From Pseudomonadota bacterium (GTDB lineage Bacteria > Pseudomonadota > Gammaproteobacteria > Burkholderiales > Burkholderiaceae_C): a stretch of 64,000 nt of DNA. The stretch covers positions 18,955 to 82,954 of the forward strand of contig CAUJIM010000067.1 in the NCBI GenBank assembly GCA_963205335.1. Direction: 5' to 3'. The notes beneath the pieces were generated by a model, which worked only from the letters and a program-made list of their open reading frames with translations, was not told where the DNA came from and did no database searches. Both the position numbers and the translations under genes were made by a program. Position 1 is the first letter of the stretch, and every line of letters starts with the position of its first letter. This document shows, piece after piece, positions 49,689-58,503 of this stretch.

Positions 49689-50153
49689 ATGAAAATCTTC
49701 CGCAGCTATTCCGAACTGGCCGCCTGCGTCGGGCAGGAAGTGGCCGTGACCGACTGGATCACGATCACGCAGGAGCGCATCGACCAGTTTGCCCAGGCCA
49801 CCGGTGACCACCAGTGGATCCATACCGACCCGGCGCGCGCGGCGGCGGGGCCCTTCGGCGCCACGGTGGCGCACGGCTTCCTGACCCTGTCGCTGCTGGC
49901 GCCGTTCTTCGAGCAGGCGTTCGCCATCGAGGGCGCGCGCATGGGCATCAACTATGGGCTCGATCGCGTGCGTTTTCCCGCGCCGGTGCCCGTGGACAGC
50001 CGCTTGCGCGCGCGCCTGACGCTGCGCGCGCTCGAGCCCGTGCCGCCCGACGGCGTGCAGATGGCGTGGCAGGTGGTGGTCGAGCGCGAGGGCGGCGACA
50101 AGCCCGTGTGCATTGCCGAGTCGCTCGCGCGCAGCTACGGCGCGGCGGGCTGA
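49689..50153 (+). CDS. MaoC-family dehydratase
   Basis: Single-domain hot-dog protein of 154 residues. The hydratase-2 motif ATGDHQWIHTDPARA has Asp and His in place, although the usual Asn-Pro is changed to Gln-Trp, a common variant. FGATVAHGFLTLSLL follows. It would hydrate short or medium enoyl-CoAs. Its 3' end overlaps the convergent trmL gene by 19 bases. It is backbone, not part of the transposon cargo. Confidence 0.87.
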   Translation: MKIFRSYSELAACVGQEVAVTDWITITQERIDQFAQATGDHQWIHTDPARAAAGPFGATVAHGFLTLSLLAPFFEQAFAIEGARMGINYGLDRVRFPAPVPVDSRLRARLTLRALEPVPPDGVQMAWQVVVEREGGDKPVCIAESLARSYGAAG

Positions 50154-50635
50154 ACGCCGGTTGCGGCGTCCGCCCCGGCGAACCCGTTTTGCCGCCAGGC
50201 CTCGAACACCGCCACCGCCACGGCGTTCGACAGGTTGAGGCTGCGCTGCCCGGGGCGCATCGGCAGGCGCAGGCGCTGCGCGGCCGGAAAACGCTCGCGC
50301 AGCGCGGGCGCCAGGCCGCGCGATTCGGCCCCGAAGACGAGCCAGTCGCCCGCCGCGAAGCGCGCTTCGCAGGCCGGGCGCGCGCCGTGCGTGGTGAACG
50401 CGAACATGCGCGCCGGATCGGGCTGCTCGTCATGCAGCAAGGCCTGCCAGTGCGCATGGCGGCGCACGTCGGCCCACTCGTGGTAGTCCAGCCCGGCCCG
50501 GCGCAGCAGCCGGTCCTGCATGGAAAACCCCAGGGGCTCCACCAGGTGCAGGCGGCAGCCCGTGTTGGCTGCCAGGCGGATCACGTTGCCGGTGTTGGGC
50601 GGGATTTCCGGCTCGACGAGGACGATGTGGAACAT
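50135..50635 (-). CDS. trmL: tRNA (cytidine(34)-2'-O)-methyltransferase
   Basis: SPOUT-fold methyltransferase of 166 residues, which 2'-O-methylates the wobble base of tRNA-Leu. Motifs FHIVLVEPEIPPNTGNVIRLAANTG, LVFGAESRGL and RSLNLSNAVAVAVFEA, the trefoil-knot SAM site, are all present. The ATG at 50635 gives the standard length. The C-terminal 15 residues are variable and overlap the MaoC gene. It lies 32 bases after comF on the same strand. Confidence 0.95.
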   Translation of the reverse strand: MFHIVLVEPEIPPNTGNVIRLAANTGCRLHLVEPLGFSMQDRLLRRAGLDYHEWADVRRHAHWQALLHDEQPDPARMFAFTTHGARPACEARFAAGDWLVFGAESRGLAPALRERFPAAQRLRLPMRPGQRSLNLSNAVAVAVFEAWRQNGFAGADAATGVQPAAP

Positions 50636-50667
50636 GGCGCCGCGATTGTCCGTCCGCGCGCCCGCGC

Positions 50668-51375
50668 TCACGGCGTGCGCGCCAGCACCAGGGCGCCGAT
50701 GTGCCTCGCCCCCGCGCCGCGCAGCACCGTCGCGGCGGCGTGCAGCGTCGCGCCGGTGGTCATGACGTCGTCCACCAGCACCACGCGCAGGTCCGGCAGG
50801 CTTTGGCGGGCGGCGTCCGAAACCGTGAAAACCCCGCGCAGATTGCGCAGCCGCGCGTCGCGGTGCAGGCTGCTCTGCGCCGTGGTTTCGCGGCTGCGCA
50901 GCAGCCAGCCGGTGCGTGGCGGCGCGGCGTCCAGGGCGCGCGCCAGCAGCAGGGCCTGGTTGTAGCCGCGCTGGCGCAGGCGCCCTGGCGCCAGCGGGAT
51001 GGGCAGCAGCGCATCCGCCCGCGCGAGCAGCTCGCGCGCTCCGGCCGCATCGCGCATGAGCGCCGCCAGGGCGGCGGCGCAGCCGGGGTCCGACTGGAAC
51101 TTGAAGCGCACCAGCAGGTCGGCCCAGGGGTAGGCGTAATCGGTGGCGGCGATGCAGGCGTCCAGCGCCGGCGGGTGGCGCAGGCAGTCGCCGCACCGCT
51201 GCACGCCTTCGGGCACGCGCCGCGCGCAGGTCGGGCAGCGCGTGGCGGGTGCCGCGAACCGGCGCACGCAGGCGTCGCACAGGCGCGGCGCGGGCCAGGC
51301 GTGGCAGATCGCGCACTGGCTCGGCAGCCCGCCGTAGTGCCCGCGCGATGCCCCCAACAGGCGTGTGAAGAGCAT
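50668..51375 (-). CDS. comF: ComF-family protein (phosphoribosyltransferase-like)
   Basis: Protein of 235 residues. Two N-terminal zinc-ribbon Cys pairs (CAICHAWPAPRLCDAC and CPTCARRVPEGVQRCGDC) precede a PRTase domain with VVLVDDVMTTGATL. ComF proteins are linked to DNA uptake and recombination repair; the exact activity is not settled. It is divergent from the methyltransferase gene at 51411, with only 35 bases between start codons. Confidence 0.9.
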   Translation of the reverse strand: MLFTRLLGASRGHYGGLPSQCAICHAWPAPRLCDACVRRFAAPATRCPTCARRVPEGVQRCGDCLRHPPALDACIAATDYAYPWADLLVRFKFQSDPGCAAALAALMRDAAGARELLARADALLPIPLAPGRLRQRGYNQALLLARALDAAPPRTGWLLRSRETTAQSSLHRDARLRNLRGVFTVSDAARQSLPDLRVVLVDDVMTTGATLHAAATVLRGAGARHIGALVLARTP

Positions 51376-51410
51376 CGGCTCAATATACTCGCGGCCATTT
51401 GCTCGCCGCC

Positions 51411-52334
51411 ATGCCGGAAAAAGGCCCCCCCACGATCGATCCCGTCGCCAGCGCCCGCTGGCGCGCCATGGCGCGCGAGCCCTCGCCCTGGCTGCACGAG
51501 GAAGTGGCGCGGCGCATGCAGGAGCGGCTGGGCTGGATCGTCAATCCCCCCGCCCATTGGTGCGACTGGGATCCGCTGCGCGGCGGCATGGCGGGCCACG
51601 CCCTCGTGGCCGGGCGCCTGAAGGGGGCGGCGCAGCAGATCCATGAATCGTCCGGCGAGGCGGCGCGGGCCGCGGTGCGTGGCCGGCTGGCGCGCCGCTG
51701 GTGGCGTCCGTCGGACTGGCTGGCCCCGGCGGTGGCCTTCGGCGAGCCCGCGCCGGACAGCGTGGAAATGGTCTGGGCCAACATGGCCCTGCACATGAGC
51801 GCGTCGCCGCAAGCCCTGGTCGCGCAGTGGCACCGTGCGCTGGCGCCCGACGGGTTCGTGATGTTCTCCTGCCTCGGGCCGGACACCCTGCGCGAGCTGC
51901 GCGCCATGTACGAACAGCTGGGCTGGCCCGCTGCGGGCCATGCGTTCACCGACATGCACGACTGGGGCGACATGCTGGCCGCCGCCGGGTTTGCCGAGCC
52001 GGTGATGGACATGGAGCGCATCGTCCTGACCTTCGCCACGCCCGCGCGCTTGCTGCAGGAGCTGCGCGGCCTGGGCCGGAACCTGCATCCGCAGCGGTTC
52101 GCTGGGCTGCGCGGGCGCCGCTGGCGGGCGCGGCTCGAGCAGGCCCTGGCCGAGCACCTGGCCGATCCGCGCCAGGGCGGCCAGCTGGCGCTCACCTTCG
52201 AGATCGTCTATGGCCACGCGTTCAAGCCGGCGCCCCGGGCGCCGCGCCAGCAGCGCTCCTGGACCAAGACCAGGGCTGAACTGCTCGCCGATCGGCCCGA
52301 CGGAAGCGGCAGCATGGATTTCCGCGCAGCATAA
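51411..52334 (+). CDS. BioC-like methyltransferase family protein, SAM motif I not apparent
   Basis: Protein of 307 residues resembling the C-terminal two thirds of BioC-type methyltransferases: VEMVWANMALHM, WHRALAPDGFVMFSCLGPDTLREL, FTDMHDWGDMLAAAGFAEPVMDME and LTFEIVYGHAFKP. The usual motif I (LDLGCGTG) is absent; the corresponding stretch is VNPPAHWCDWDPLRGG. It may have a divergent SAM site or be a non-catalytic relative. ATG 51411 was chosen; an in-frame TTG at 51399 is less likely. There are no other biotin genes nearby. Confidence 0.7.
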   Translation: MPEKGPPTIDPVASARWRAMAREPSPWLHEEVARRMQERLGWIVNPPAHWCDWDPLRGGMAGHALVAGRLKGAAQQIHESSGEAARAAVRGRLARRWWRPSDWLAPAVAFGEPAPDSVEMVWANMALHMSASPQALVAQWHRALAPDGFVMFSCLGPDTLRELRAMYEQLGWPAAGHAFTDMHDWGDMLAAAGFAEPVMDMERIVLTFATPARLLQELRGLGRNLHPQRFAGLRGRRWRARLEQALAEHLADPRQGGQLALTFEIVYGHAFKPAPRAPRQQRSWTKTRAELLADRPDGSGSMDFRAA

Positions 52335-52653
52335 GTGGATTAGAATTTACGATCGAAAACAAATGGCTGCGCCGCAGGTTCCGGCCACCGCCCGATGCGC
52401 GACCGAACGCATCGTGCAGGTCCGGTTGCCGGTAGCGCCGTGAACTGAGACAACGCGCCGCCTGGAGCGGCCCGCATGGACATTGACAGTGTCATCACGA
52501 ATGGACGCGCGCCGTTTGCATGCGGCGCGCATGGATCGCCACCCGCAACCACCAGCAGCAGACGGGCCCGATGCGGCTTCGCGCGCGGCTCTTCGTTGTG
52601 GCCGGGCATTAAACTACCGGACTATTCGCGCTTAGCTTAGACGTGGGAGAACT
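52335..52653. other. Intergenic region upstream of the cytochrome oxidase cluster
   Basis: No gene is supported in these 319 bases. It should hold the promoter of the ctaC-led operon. GGGAGAA, 8 to 14 bases before the ctaC ATG, is a good ribosome-binding site. I see no confident -35/-10 pair or operator. Confidence 0.55.
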
Positions 52654-53817
52654 ATGAAGAGCATTTCCAACCGACTGGCTGCCCCCCTGCTGACGTGCGG
52701 GGCATGGCTGGCAACCGCGGCCCACGCGGTTCAGGACCTTCCGGGCGGACCGGCGGTCAACCAGCTCAACCTGCATCCGCCGGTCACCAAGATTGCCGAG
52801 GCGCAGCACGACTTGCACTGGATGCTCCTGATCATCTGCACGCTGATCTTCATCGGCGTGTTCGGCGTGATGTTCTATTCCGTCTACCACCACCGCAAGT
52901 CGCGTGGTGCCAAGGCCGCGAATTTCCATGAATCGACGGTGGTCGAGGTGACCTGGACCATCGTCCCGTTCCTGATCGTCATCGGCATGGCGGCGCCGGC
53001 CACCAAGGTCATCGTGGCGCAGAAAGACACGACCAACCCGGACCTGACCATCAAGGCGACGGGCTACCAGTGGAAGTGGGGATACGACTATCTGGCGGGC
53101 GAAGGCGAGGGCATCTCTTTCCTCTCGACCCTCGATCCGGCGCAGCGCGTGCTCTCCAGCGCGGGCACCCCGCAAGGCGACGACTACCTGCTCAAGGTGG
53201 ACAACCCTCTGGTCGTGCCCGTCAACAAGAAGATCCGCGTGATCACCACGGCCAACGACGTGATCCACTCGTGGTTCGTGCCGTCCTTCGGTGTCAAGCA
53301 GGACGCGATCCCCGGCTTCGTGCGCGACACCTGGTTCCGCGCCGAGAAGGTCGGCGATTTTTACGGCCAGTGCGCCGAGCTCTGCGGCAAGGAGCACGCC
53401 TACATGCCGATCCACGTGAAGGTGCTCTCCGGCGAGGATTACGCCAAGTGGGTCGACGGCGAGAAGAAGAAGGCCGCGGCGCTGCTCGACGACCCGAACA
53501 AGGTCTGGACGCTCGATGCCCTGTCGTCCCGTGGCGAGAAGGTGTATGCCGCCAATTGCGCCGCCTGCCATCAGGCCAACGGCAAGGGCGCGGGTTCGAT
53601 CAAGCCGCTCGACGGCTCGGCCGTGGTCAAGAGCGATGACCATGCCAGGCAGATCCAGATCGTGCTGCATGGCGCGGCCAACGGCGCGATGCCGTCGTGG
53701 GCGGCATTGAGCGATACCGATCTGGCGGCCGTCGTGTCCTACACCAAGAACGCCTGGTCGAACAAGACCGGCCAATTGGTGCAGCCTTCGGAAATCGTGG
53801 CCCAACGAGCCAAATGA
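52654..53817 (+). CDS. ctaC: Cytochrome c oxidase subunit II with fused cytochrome c domain
   Basis: Membrane subunit of 387 residues. A signal peptide ends near AHA25, two membrane helices follow (about 56-76 and 99-115), then the periplasmic CuA domain. CuA ligands are His205, Cys240, Glu242, Cys244, His248 and Met251 ([14 protein letters not shown]). A C-terminal cytochrome c domain with CAACH (302-306) and the probable axial Met346 (GAMPSW) makes this a caa3-like subunit II. It accepts electrons from cytochrome c. It heads a long assembly cluster. Confidence 0.95.
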   Translation: MKSISNRLAAPLLTCGAWLATAAHAVQDLPGGPAVNQLNLHPPVTKIAEAQHDLHWMLLIICTLIFIGVFGVMFYSVYHHRKSRGAKAANFHESTVVEVTWTIVPFLIVIGMAAPATKVIVAQKDTTNPDLTIKATGYQWKWGYDYLAGEGEGISFLSTLDPAQRVLSSAGTPQGDDYLLKVDNPLVVPVNKKIRVITTANDVIHSWFVPSFGVKQDAIPGFVRDTWFRAEKVGDFYGQCAELCGKEHAYMPIHVKVLSGEDYAKWVDGEKKKAAALLDDPNKVWTLDALSSRGEKVYAANCAACHQANGKGAGSIKPLDGSAVVKSDDHARQIQIVLHGAANGAMPSWAALSDTDLAAVVSYTKNAWSNKTGQLVQPSEIVAQRAK

Positions 53818-53851
53818 GTGCTGGTGCACAACGCGTAATGAGGAGTCGAGC

Positions 53852-55489
53852 ATGAGTGCAGTTCTGGACAACCACGGCCAGGTCGGGGGCTTTGCGCAGG
53901 GCCACGAGGATCACGACCACAAGCCCACGGGCTGGCGGCGCTGGGTCTTCGCCACCAACCACAAGGACATCGGCACGCTGTACCTGCTGTTCTCGTTCAC
54001 CATGCTGATGCTGGGCGGAACGCTGGCGATGCTGATCCGCGCCGAGCTGTTCCAGCCGGGGTTGCAGATCGTCAATCCGGAAATGTTCAACTCGTTCACC
54101 ACAATGCACGGGCTCATCATGGTGTTCGGGGCGATCATGCCGGCCTTCGTCGGCTTCGCCAACTGGATGATTCCGCTGCAGATCGGCGCGTCGGACATGG
54201 CCTTCGCGCGCATGAACAACTTCAGCTTCTGGCTGCTGGTTCCCGCGGGCGTCATGCTGGCGGCGACCTTCTTCATGCCGGGCGGGGCCCCCGCCGGCGG
54301 CTGGACGCTGTACGCGCCGCTGTCCCTGCAGATGCCGATGTCGCTCGACGCGGCCATCCTCTCGCTGCACCTGATGGGCGCGTCGTCGATCATGGGTGCG
54401 ATCAACATCATCGTCACCATCCTCAACATGCGCGCCCCCGGCATGTCGCTGATGAAGATGCCGATGTTCTGCTGGAGCTGGCTGATCACCGCGTACCTGC
54501 TGCTCGCCGTGATGCCGGTGTTCGCCGGCGTACTCACGATGACGCTGACGGACCGCCACTTCGGCACCAGCTTCTTCGTCACGGCCGGCGGCGGCGACCC
54601 GGTCATGATGCAGCACATCTTCTGGTTCTTCGGCCACCCCGAGGTCTACATCATGATCCTGCCGGCCTTCGGCATGATCAGCGAGATCGTTCCCGCCTTC
54701 TCGCGCAAGCAGCTGTTCGGCTACACCTCGATGGTGTACGCCATGGCCGCCATCGCCACCCTGTCGCTGATCGTCTGGGCGCACCACATGTTCACCGTCG
54801 GCATGCCGGTCACCGGGCAGCTGTTCTTCATGTACGGCACGATGCTGATCGCCATCCCCACGGGCGTGAAGGTGTTCAACTGGACGGCGACCATGTGGCG
54901 CGGTGCCATGACCTTCGAAACCCCGATGCTCTGGGCCGTCGGCTTCATCTTCGTGTTCACCATCGGAGGCTTCACCGGCGTGATTCCCGCGGTGGTGCCG
55001 GTCGACACGCAGATCCAGGACACCTACTACATCAACGCCCACTTCCACTACGTCCTGGTGGCGGGCTCGCTGTTCGCGATCTACGGCGCCTTCTACTACT
55101 GGTCGCCCAAGTGGACCGGGCACATGTACGACGAGGCGCGCGGCAGGATCCACTTCTGGTGGTCGATGATCTCGTTCAACGTCGCCTTCTTCCCGATGCA
55201 CTTCCTGGGGCTGGCCGGCATGCCGCGCCGCTATGCCGACTACCCGATGCAGTTCGCCGACTTCAACATGGTGGCCTCGATCGGCGCGTTCTTCTTCGGC
55301 GCGGCGCAGCTGTACTTCTTCCTCGCGGTGGCGCTGCCGCTGATGCGCGGCAAGGGTGCGAAGGCGCCCCAGCGCCCGTGGGAAGGCGCGGTGTACGGGC
55401 TCGAGTGGGAGCTCCCGTCGCCCGCGCCGTTCCACAGCTTCGAGACGCCGCCCAGGCTCGATGCGACCGCGCGCCACATCGTGGGCTGA
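53852..55489 (+). CDS. ctaD: Cytochrome c oxidase subunit I
   Basis: Catalytic subunit of 545 residues with 12 membrane helices, carrying heme a, heme a3 and Cu[11 protein letters not shown] gives a heme a ligand (His86), [15 protein letters not shown] the CuB His and the cross-linked Tyr, and [11 protein letters not shown] the His-His pair. [10 protein letters not shown] holds the last heme ligands. It lies 34 bases after ctaC with GAGTCGAG before the ATG. Confidence 0.97.
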   Translation: MSAVLDNHGQVGGFAQGHEDHDHKPTGWRRWVFATNHKDIGTLYLLFSFTMLMLGGTLAMLIRAELFQPGLQIVNPEMFNSFTTMHGLIMVFGAIMPAFVGFANWMIPLQIGASDMAFARMNNFSFWLLVPAGVMLAATFFMPGGAPAGGWTLYAPLSLQMPMSLDAAILSLHLMGASSIMGAINIIVTILNMRAPGMSLMKMPMFCWSWLITAYLLLAVMPVFAGVLTMTLTDRHFGTSFFVTAGGGDPVMMQHIFWFFGHPEVYIMILPAFGMISEIVPAFSRKQLFGYTSMVYAMAAIATLSLIVWAHHMFTVGMPVTGQLFFMYGTMLIAIPTGVKVFNWTATMWRGAMTFETPMLWAVGFIFVFTIGGFTGVIPAVVPVDTQIQDTYYINAHFHYVLVAGSLFAIYGAFYYWSPKWTGHMYDEARGRIHFWWSMISFNVAFFPMHFLGLAGMPRRYADYPMQFADFNMVASIGAFFFGAAQLYFFLAVALPLMRGKGAKAPQRPWEGAVYGLEWELPSPAPFHSFETPPRLDATARHIVG

Positions 55490-55528
55490 CCGGCCAGCGC
55501 GTGAACGGACCTTGGGAGCGACTGCCAG

Positions 55529-55642
55529 ATGACGCCCGAAGAGCAAAAAAAGCACAACCTGCGTTTGGGGCTGACCCTTGCGACCGTGGTGCTGGCGCTG
55601 TTCTTCGGCATCATGCTGCGCTGGAAGTGGTTCGGGGCCTGA
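55529..55642 (+). CDS. Cytochrome oxidase small assembly protein (37 residues)
   Basis: Short gene between ctaD and ctaG. The product begins MTPEEQKKHNLRLGLTLAT, then one membrane helix (LALFFGIMLRW), ending KWFGA. It matches the 35-40-residue proteins found at this place in betaproteobacterial oxidase clusters and annotated as oxidase small assembly proteins. It lies 39 bases after ctaD and 14 before ctaG. Its biochemical role is not established. Confidence 0.8.
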   Translation: MTPEEQKKHNLRLGLTLATVVLALFFGIMLRWKWFGA

Positions 55643-55656
55643 CGACCGGGTGAAGC

Positions 55657-56280
55657 ATGCGGCTGCGCACGGAAAACCTCAAGATGGTCGGCAAGTTGCT
55701 GGTGGTGGCCGTCGGCATGTTCGCCTTCGGCTACACGCTGATCCCGCTGTACCGGGCGATCTGCGAGGCCACGGGGATCAACATCCTGTCGTTGCAGGAG
55801 AGCCAGGTGCCGGGCAATGCCTATGCCGCGGGGGCCGCGCGCACGCTTGCCAACAACACGCAGATCGACCGCAGCCGCACGATCACGGTGCAGTTCGACG
55901 CCAATGCCCGCGGGCCCTGGCGCTTCAAGCCGGCGCAAAACACCTTGCAGGTGCACCCGGGCGAACTGGCGACCGTCATGTACGAGTTCGAGAACGTGCA
56001 GGCTCGGCGCATGGCCGCCCAGGCGATTCCGAGCTACGCGCCGCGGCAGGCGGGGCCGCATTTCCACAAGCTCGAATGCTTTTGCTTCAACCAGTACACG
56101 CTCGATCCGGGCGAGAAGAAGGAGTGGCCGGTCACCTTCGTGATCGACCCCAAGCTGTCGAAGGACGTGCAGACCATCACGCTGTCCTACACCTTCTTCG
56201 AGGTGGGTGGCCGCACTCCAGCGGCGCCCCAGTCGACGGCGCAGGCGCCGTCGCTCTCGCAAGGGCGGGCCGGGTCATGA
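55657..56280 (+). CDS. ctaG: Cytochrome c oxidase assembly protein, copper chaperone (Cox11)
   Basis: Membrane-anchored copper chaperone of 207 residues that delivers copper to the CuB site of subunit I. One N-terminal helix (LLVVAVGMFAFGYTLIPLY) precedes the periplasmic beta domain. The copper-binding KLECFCFNQYTL motif and the conserved MPVVFFIDP-like VTFVIDPKL are present. Its stop overlaps the ATG of the DUF2970 gene by four bases. Confidence 0.95.
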   Translation: MRLRTENLKMVGKLLVVAVGMFAFGYTLIPLYRAICEATGINILSLQESQVPGNAYAAGAARTLANNTQIDRSRTITVQFDANARGPWRFKPAQNTLQVHPGELATVMYEFENVQARRMAAQAIPSYAPRQAGPHFHKLECFCFNQYTLDPGEKKEWPVTFVIDPKLSKDVQTITLSYTFFEVGGRTPAAPQSTAQAPSLSQGRAGS

Positions 56281-56474
56281 GCGGCAACGCAGAGCGCATG
56301 TCCTGGGCGCATACCGTGCGCACGGTGGCCTGGTCGCTGATCGGCATCCGCAACAGTTCGCGCCATCGCGAGGGAGAGCGGACGCTGCGGCCGCTGCCCC
56401 TGGTGTTCGCCGCGCTCGCTGCCGTGGTTTTGTTCGTGTTGGTGCTCATGGGGCTGGTGCATTGGATCGCCTGA
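56277..56474 (+). CDS. DUF2970 family small membrane protein
   Basis: Protein of 65 residues. RTVAWSLIGIRNSS followed by a C-terminal membrane helix (PLVFAALAAVVLFVLVLMGLVHWI) is the DUF2970 pattern. It overlaps ctaG by four bases and lies before ctaE, the usual place for this family in Burkholderiales. It is probably an accessory or assembly factor of the oxidase; its function is unknown. Confidence 0.87.
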   Translation: MSGNAERMSWAHTVRTVAWSLIGIRNSSRHREGERTLRPLPLVFAALAAVVLFVLVLMGLVHWIA

Positions 56475-56530
56475 ACCGGCAGGCAGCCCACGGGTTTGAC
56501 GGATGATTATTTGAAGAATGAGGAGTTGAT

Positions 56531-57412
56531 ATGAGTACAGCGTCTCAGGGGGTAGCCCCGTACTACTACGTGCCTGCGCCGTCGAACCATCCGATCATGG
56601 CTGCGTTCGGCCTGTTCTGGGTGATTCTGGGCGGTGCCACCTGGATGAACGATTACGGGTGGGGCAAATGGATCCTGCTGTTCGGCATCCTCTGGTGGCT
56701 GACGGTGCTCTACCAGTGGTTCAGGGAGGCGGCCCACGAAAGCGAAGGCGGGCTGCTCGGCCGCAAGGTCGATATCTCGTACCGCTGGAGCATGAGCTGG
56801 TTCATCTTCTCGGAGGTGATGTTCTTCGGCTCGTTCTTCACCGCATTGTGGTGGGGGCGTGCGCACTCGGTGCCCGAACTGGGCGATCTGGCGCACGCGA
56901 TCCTCTGGCCCGACTTCAAGGCGGTGTGGCCGAGCATGGCGGCGGGAGCGACCGCGTCGCCGGGCAACATCGTCGAGCCGTTCCAGACCGTGGGGCCGTT
57001 CTGGCTGCCCACCATCAACACCGCGTTGCTGCTTACTTCCGGCGTGACGCTGACCATCGCGCACCACGCGCTGCTGGCGGGCAATCGCGCCAAGACCATC
57101 GGCTTCATGTGGGTCACGGTCCTGCTCGGCTTTGCCTTCCTGTGCGTGCAGGGTTACGAATACCACCACCTCTACACCGAGCTGAACCTCAAGCTGAGTT
57201 CCGGCATCTTCGGCTCGACCTTCTTCATGCTCACGGGCTTTCACGGCTTTCACGTGTTCGTCGGCATGCTGACCCTTTTCTTCATCACGCTGCGTCTGCA
57301 AAGCGGCCACTTCACGGCCCAGCGGCATTTCGGCCTCGAAGGCGCCGCCTGGTACTGGCACTTCGTGGACGTGGTCTGGCTCGGCCTGTACATTCTGGTC
57401 TACTGGATGTGA
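56531..57412 (+). CDS. ctaE: Cytochrome c oxidase subunit III
   Basis: Membrane subunit of 293 residues with seven helices and no redox centre. RWSMSWFIFSEVMFFGSFF and the C-terminal EGAAWYWHFVDVVWLGLYILVYW are the family hallmarks. It has GAGGAG upstream and ends before a strong terminator at 57431, so it closes the first oxidase transcript. Confidence 0.96.
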   Translation: MSTASQGVAPYYYVPAPSNHPIMAAFGLFWVILGGATWMNDYGWGKWILLFGILWWLTVLYQWFREAAHESEGGLLGRKVDISYRWSMSWFIFSEVMFFGSFFTALWWGRAHSVPELGDLAHAILWPDFKAVWPSMAAGATASPGNIVEPFQTVGPFWLPTINTALLLTSGVTLTIAHHALLAGNRAKTIGFMWVTVLLGFAFLCVQGYEYHHLYTELNLKLSSGIFGSTFFMLTGFHGFHVFVGMLTLFFITLRLQSGHFTAQRHFGLEGAAWYWHFVDVVWLGLYILVYWM

Positions 57413-57430
57413 TGCTCGTCGAGCGACGAA

Positions 57431-57456
57431 AAAAAGGCGCCGCAAGGCGCCTTTTT
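57431..57456 (+). terminator. Rho-independent terminator after ctaE
   Basis: Arms AAAAAGGCGCC (57431-57441) and GGCGCCTTTTT (57446-57456) pair perfectly around a GCAA loop. A T-tract follows on the plus strand and an A-tract precedes, so it can work in both directions. It separates ctaE from the convergent DUF2909 gene. Confidence 0.92.
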
Positions 57457-57484
57457 CTTCGGTGCGGCCGTGCCCGTGGAGTCG

Positions 57485-57709
57485 CTACAGGTCGCTGGCG
57501 GTCAGCCCCGTGGGCTGTATGTAGCCCAGCTTCCACGCCAGCAGCAGGCACAGGAAGAGCGCGATCGACAGCCCGACCCGCAGCGCCAGTGCATTGGCCA
57601 TGCGCTTGCTCGAGGCGCGGTCGTCGCGCCCGCCGCGCATCATGAAGAACAGTGCGCCGCCCAGGCTGGCGATGATGGCGAGGAAGGCCAGAGCGATGGC
57701 GATTTTCAT
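57485..57709 (-). CDS. DUF2909 family twin-transmembrane protein
   Basis: Protein of 74 residues with two membrane helices: IAIALAFLAIIASLGGALFFM and LRVGLSIALFLCLLLAWKLGY. A basic loop (RGGRDDRASSKRM) lies between them. This is the DUF2909 pattern, common in beta- and gammaproteobacterial oxidase clusters. It is convergent to ctaE and divergent from SURF1, with only 14 bases between the two start codons. The function is unknown. Confidence 0.85.
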   Translation of the reverse strand: MKIAIALAFLAIIASLGGALFFMMRGGRDDRASSKRMANALALRVGLSIALFLCLLLAWKLGYIQPTGLTASDL

Positions 57710-57723
57710 GGGTGTTCTTTCCA

Positions 57724-58503
57724 ATGGTTGATCCCTCGCGGCCAGGGTCGCGACTGCAGTTTGCGCTGATCACGCTGGCCGCTTCGGTCGCGGTCGTCGT
57801 CACGGCCTCGCTCGGGCAGTGGCAATTGTCGCGCGCCGCGCAAAAGCGCGCGCTGCACGCGTCGATGATGCAGCGCGAAGCAGCGGCGCCGCTGTCGGAG
57901 CGGGAACTGGTGCCGATGCTGGCGGGCCAGCCGGCCGATGCACTGGAGTCGTTGCTGTTTCGCAGCGTGCGGCTGCACGGCCAGTGGCTGCCCGATGCGA
58001 CCCTGTACCTCGACAACCGCCAGATGCGTGGACGGCCGGGTTTTTACGTGCTGACGCCGCTGCGCCTGGCGGGCAGCGGTATGACGGTGGCGGTGCAGCG
58101 GGGGTGGATCGCGCGGGATTTCGACGATCGGACCCGCCTGCCTGCGATCGCCACGCCGGCTGGAGAAGTGGTGGTGCAGGGCCATCTGGCGGGCGAGCCC
58201 GGGCGTTTGTTCGAGTTTTCCCATGCCGCGGCCGCGGAGGGGGCATCGCGCATACGGCAGAATCTCGCCTTGGCCGACTATGCGGCGCAATTTTCCTTGC
58301 GCATGCCTCCCGTGATGGTGGTGCAGACAGGCGCCGCGGCGGACGGTCTGGAGCGCGACTGGCCTGCTCCCGATAGCGGCGTGGACATGCACTATGGCTA
58401 CGCCTTTCAGTGGTTCGGGCTTTGCGGCCTGGTGTTGTTTCTCTATGTCTGGTTCCAAATCATCCGACGCGTCCGTCGACGCGGCCGCCCTGCAGCCGAC
58501 TGA
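57724..58503 (+). CDS. SURF1-family oxidase assembly protein
   Basis: Membrane protein of 259 residues with one helix near each end and a periplasmic domain between. SLGQWQLSRAAQKRALH, the substrate loop LDNRQMRGRPGFYVLTPL and AVQRGWIARDF are SURF1 hallmarks; SURF1 helps insert heme a into subunit I. I chose ATG 57724; GTG at 57712 would add four residues. The 3' end overlaps the next gene by 59 bases. Confidence 0.92.
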   Translation: MVDPSRPGSRLQFALITLAASVAVVVTASLGQWQLSRAAQKRALHASMMQREAAAPLSERELVPMLAGQPADALESLLFRSVRLHGQWLPDATLYLDNRQMRGRPGFYVLTPLRLAGSGMTVAVQRGWIARDFDDRTRLPAIATPAGEVVVQGHLAGEPGRLFEFSHAAAAEGASRIRQNLALADYAAQFSLRMPPVMVVQTGAAADGLERDWPAPDSGVDMHYGYAFQWFGLCGLVLFLYVWFQIIRRVRRRGRPAAD

